From positions 1 through 7,257 of the forward strand of contig CANRAN010000068.1 of assembly GCA_947628595.1 (NCBI GenBank): a stretch of DNA of 7,257 nucleotides, written 5' to 3'. Under the pieces are notes generated by a model, which did not search any database, was not told the origin of the DNA, and was given only the letters and a program-made list of their open reading frames with translations. The position numbers were made by a program, and so were the translations under genes. This document shows, one piece after another, positions 6,791 through 7,257 of this stretch (position 1 is the first letter of the stretch; every line of letters begins with the position of its first letter). Origin of the DNA: an uncultured Clostridia bacterium (GTDB lineage: Bacteria; Bacillota; Clostridia; Oscillospirales; Acutalibacteraceae).

Positions 6791-6869
6791 AGAACATTAA
6801 CTCTATGGCTCGACCGTATATTCTCTCAAACAATGGGAGATAAGTCTATTACTAAAGTTCTAAATAAAA
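6783..6869. repeat. 87-base element bounded by 13-base inverted repeats
   Basis: TTTTACTTAGAAC (6783-6795) is the inverse of GTTCTAAATAAAA (6857-6869) with one mismatch. The 61 bases between contain a second hairpin (TCTCTC, loop AAACAAT, GGGAGA, at about 6823-6841). As RNA this would fold into a long stem with an internal loop and a capped arm. It could be a small MITE-like remnant, a structured RNA, or chance pairing in AT-rich DNA; no known RNA family is recognised. Confidence 0.4.
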
Positions 6870-6894
6870 AACGGAGCGGCTCGCAGAGCCGCTC
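6866..6894 (-). terminator. Terminator-like hairpin for a minus-strand transcript entering from the right
   Basis: GAGCGGCTC (6874-6882) and GAGCCGCTC (6886-6894) form a perfect 9-base stem with loop GCA. Read on the minus strand, the stem is followed after two bases by six U residues (6871-6866) and then AUUU. It would end a minus-strand transcript coming from beyond the window through the tandem repeats. Its stem also occupies the hairpin position of the repeat family, so it may be a repeat module that acts as a terminator. Confidence 0.6.
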
Positions 6895-7257
6895 ACAATA
6901 CTATAATTATTTATTCTGACAGGCAAACTGCCGCTGCGCGGATAACTTCGTCACTACAATCAAGCAGTGAGCGCAGCAAACGAAAACGCTAATGGACAGC
7001 GGCGGCACGCCGCTCACGATACTATAATTATTTATTCCGACAGGCAAACTGCCGCCGCATGAATGACTTCGTCACTACAATCAAGCAGTGAGCGCAGCGA
7101 ACGAAAACGCGAATGGACAGCGGCGGCACGCCGCTCACGATACTATAATTATTTATTCCGACAGGCAAACTGCCGCCGCGTGAATGACTTCGTCACTACA
7201 ATCAAGCAGTGAGCGCAGCGAACGAAAACGCGAATGGACAGCGGCGGCACGCCGCTC
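6891..7257 (+). repeat. Tandem repeat, 121-base period, three full copies and continuing past the window
   Basis: Copies are at 6891-7011, 7012-7132 and 7133-7253, with a fourth beginning at 7254. Copies 2 and 3 differ at one base (7059 A, 7180 G). Copy 1 differs from copy 2 at nine positions, with no length change. Each unit contains an AT-rich block (ACTATAATTATTTATTC), a short GGCA-AAC-TGCC hairpin, a TCACT/AGTGA inverted repeat with a 10-base loop, and ends in the hairpin AGCGGCG-GCA-CGCCGCT. A period not divisible by three and the absence of any open frame argue against coding. Uniform long units without variable spacers exclude a CRISPR array. Confidence 0.92.

Larger units (their letters stand above)
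6615..7257. other. 643-base intergenic region without a credible gene, rich in repeats
   Basis: No frame here combines a ribosome site, reasonable length and protein-like composition. The region holds the CAP gene terminator, a pair of 24-base direct repeats, an inverted-repeat-bounded element, GC-rich hairpins and a tandem repeat with a 121-base period that continues past the right edge. These are listed separately. Confidence 0.75.

Noticed and set aside
6902..6907. TATAAT in each tandem unit as a plus-strand promoter
   Set aside because: The nearest -35-like element (TGGACA) in the repeat is 24 bases upstream, too far for a normal spacer; the minus-strand alternative (TTGCCT with TATAGT) is weak with a 15-base gap.
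7058..7090. Ten-codon peptide frame (ATG to TGA) inside tandem copy 2
   Set aside because: No ribosome binding site precedes it, copy 1 lacks the start codon, and copy 3 has GTG there. The sequence is better explained as part of a structured noncoding repeat.
6891..7257. CRISPR array
   Set aside because: The periodic unit is 121 bases long and nearly identical throughout; there are no short repeats separated by unique spacers and no cas genes in view.

Overview
The window is AT-rich DNA with strong Gram-positive-type Shine-Dalgarno sites, sigma-A-like promoters and intrinsic terminators. Together with the gene content, this suggests a low-GC anaerobic Firmicute, most likely of the Oscillospiraceae/Ruminococcaceae (Ruminococcus or Eubacterium siraeum-like). 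That placement is inferred from protein style and gene order, not from a search.

Layout. (1) Positions 1-2874, minus strand: most of a very large signalling protein. It has a degenerate ATPase-like N-terminus, a long helical TPR-like middle, a GAF-like domain and the first residues of a GGDEF domain, and is cut by the left window edge. It has its own promoter (2901-2929). (2) Positions 3038-5620, minus strand: a compact three-gene operon read DJ-1/PfpI-family protein -> 5-formyltetrahydrofolate cyclo-ligase -> MltG endolytic transglycosylase. The genes overlap by 13 and 8 bases, the promoter is at 5657-5685 and a terminator follows mltG at 2981-3018. (3) Positions 5639-5813: a divergent intergenic region with two back-to-back promoters and two small palindromes between their -35 boxes. 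(4) Positions 5814-6614, plus strand: an exported CAP/SCP (YkwD-like) protein with a cysteine-rich N-terminal region, followed by a terminator at 6697-6731. (5) Positions 6615-7257: 643 bases with no credible gene, packed with repeats. These include a 24-bp imperfect direct repeat, an 87-bp element bounded by inverted repeats, a minus-strand terminator-like hairpin, and a 121-bp tandem repeat that runs off the right edge.

The operon combines a putative protein/metabolite repair factor (DJ-1 family), folate salvage and peptidoglycan strand-length control, a housekeeping grouping. The CAP protein is probably envelope-associated or secreted and independently regulated. The large GGDEF protein is probably a cytoplasmic diguanylate cyclase or a degenerate relative, but the catalytic motif lies outside the window.

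The least explained part is the right-hand repeat region. Several hairpins there share a three-base GCA loop while their stems differ and remain paired, which suggests a structured repeat family, present in both orientations.
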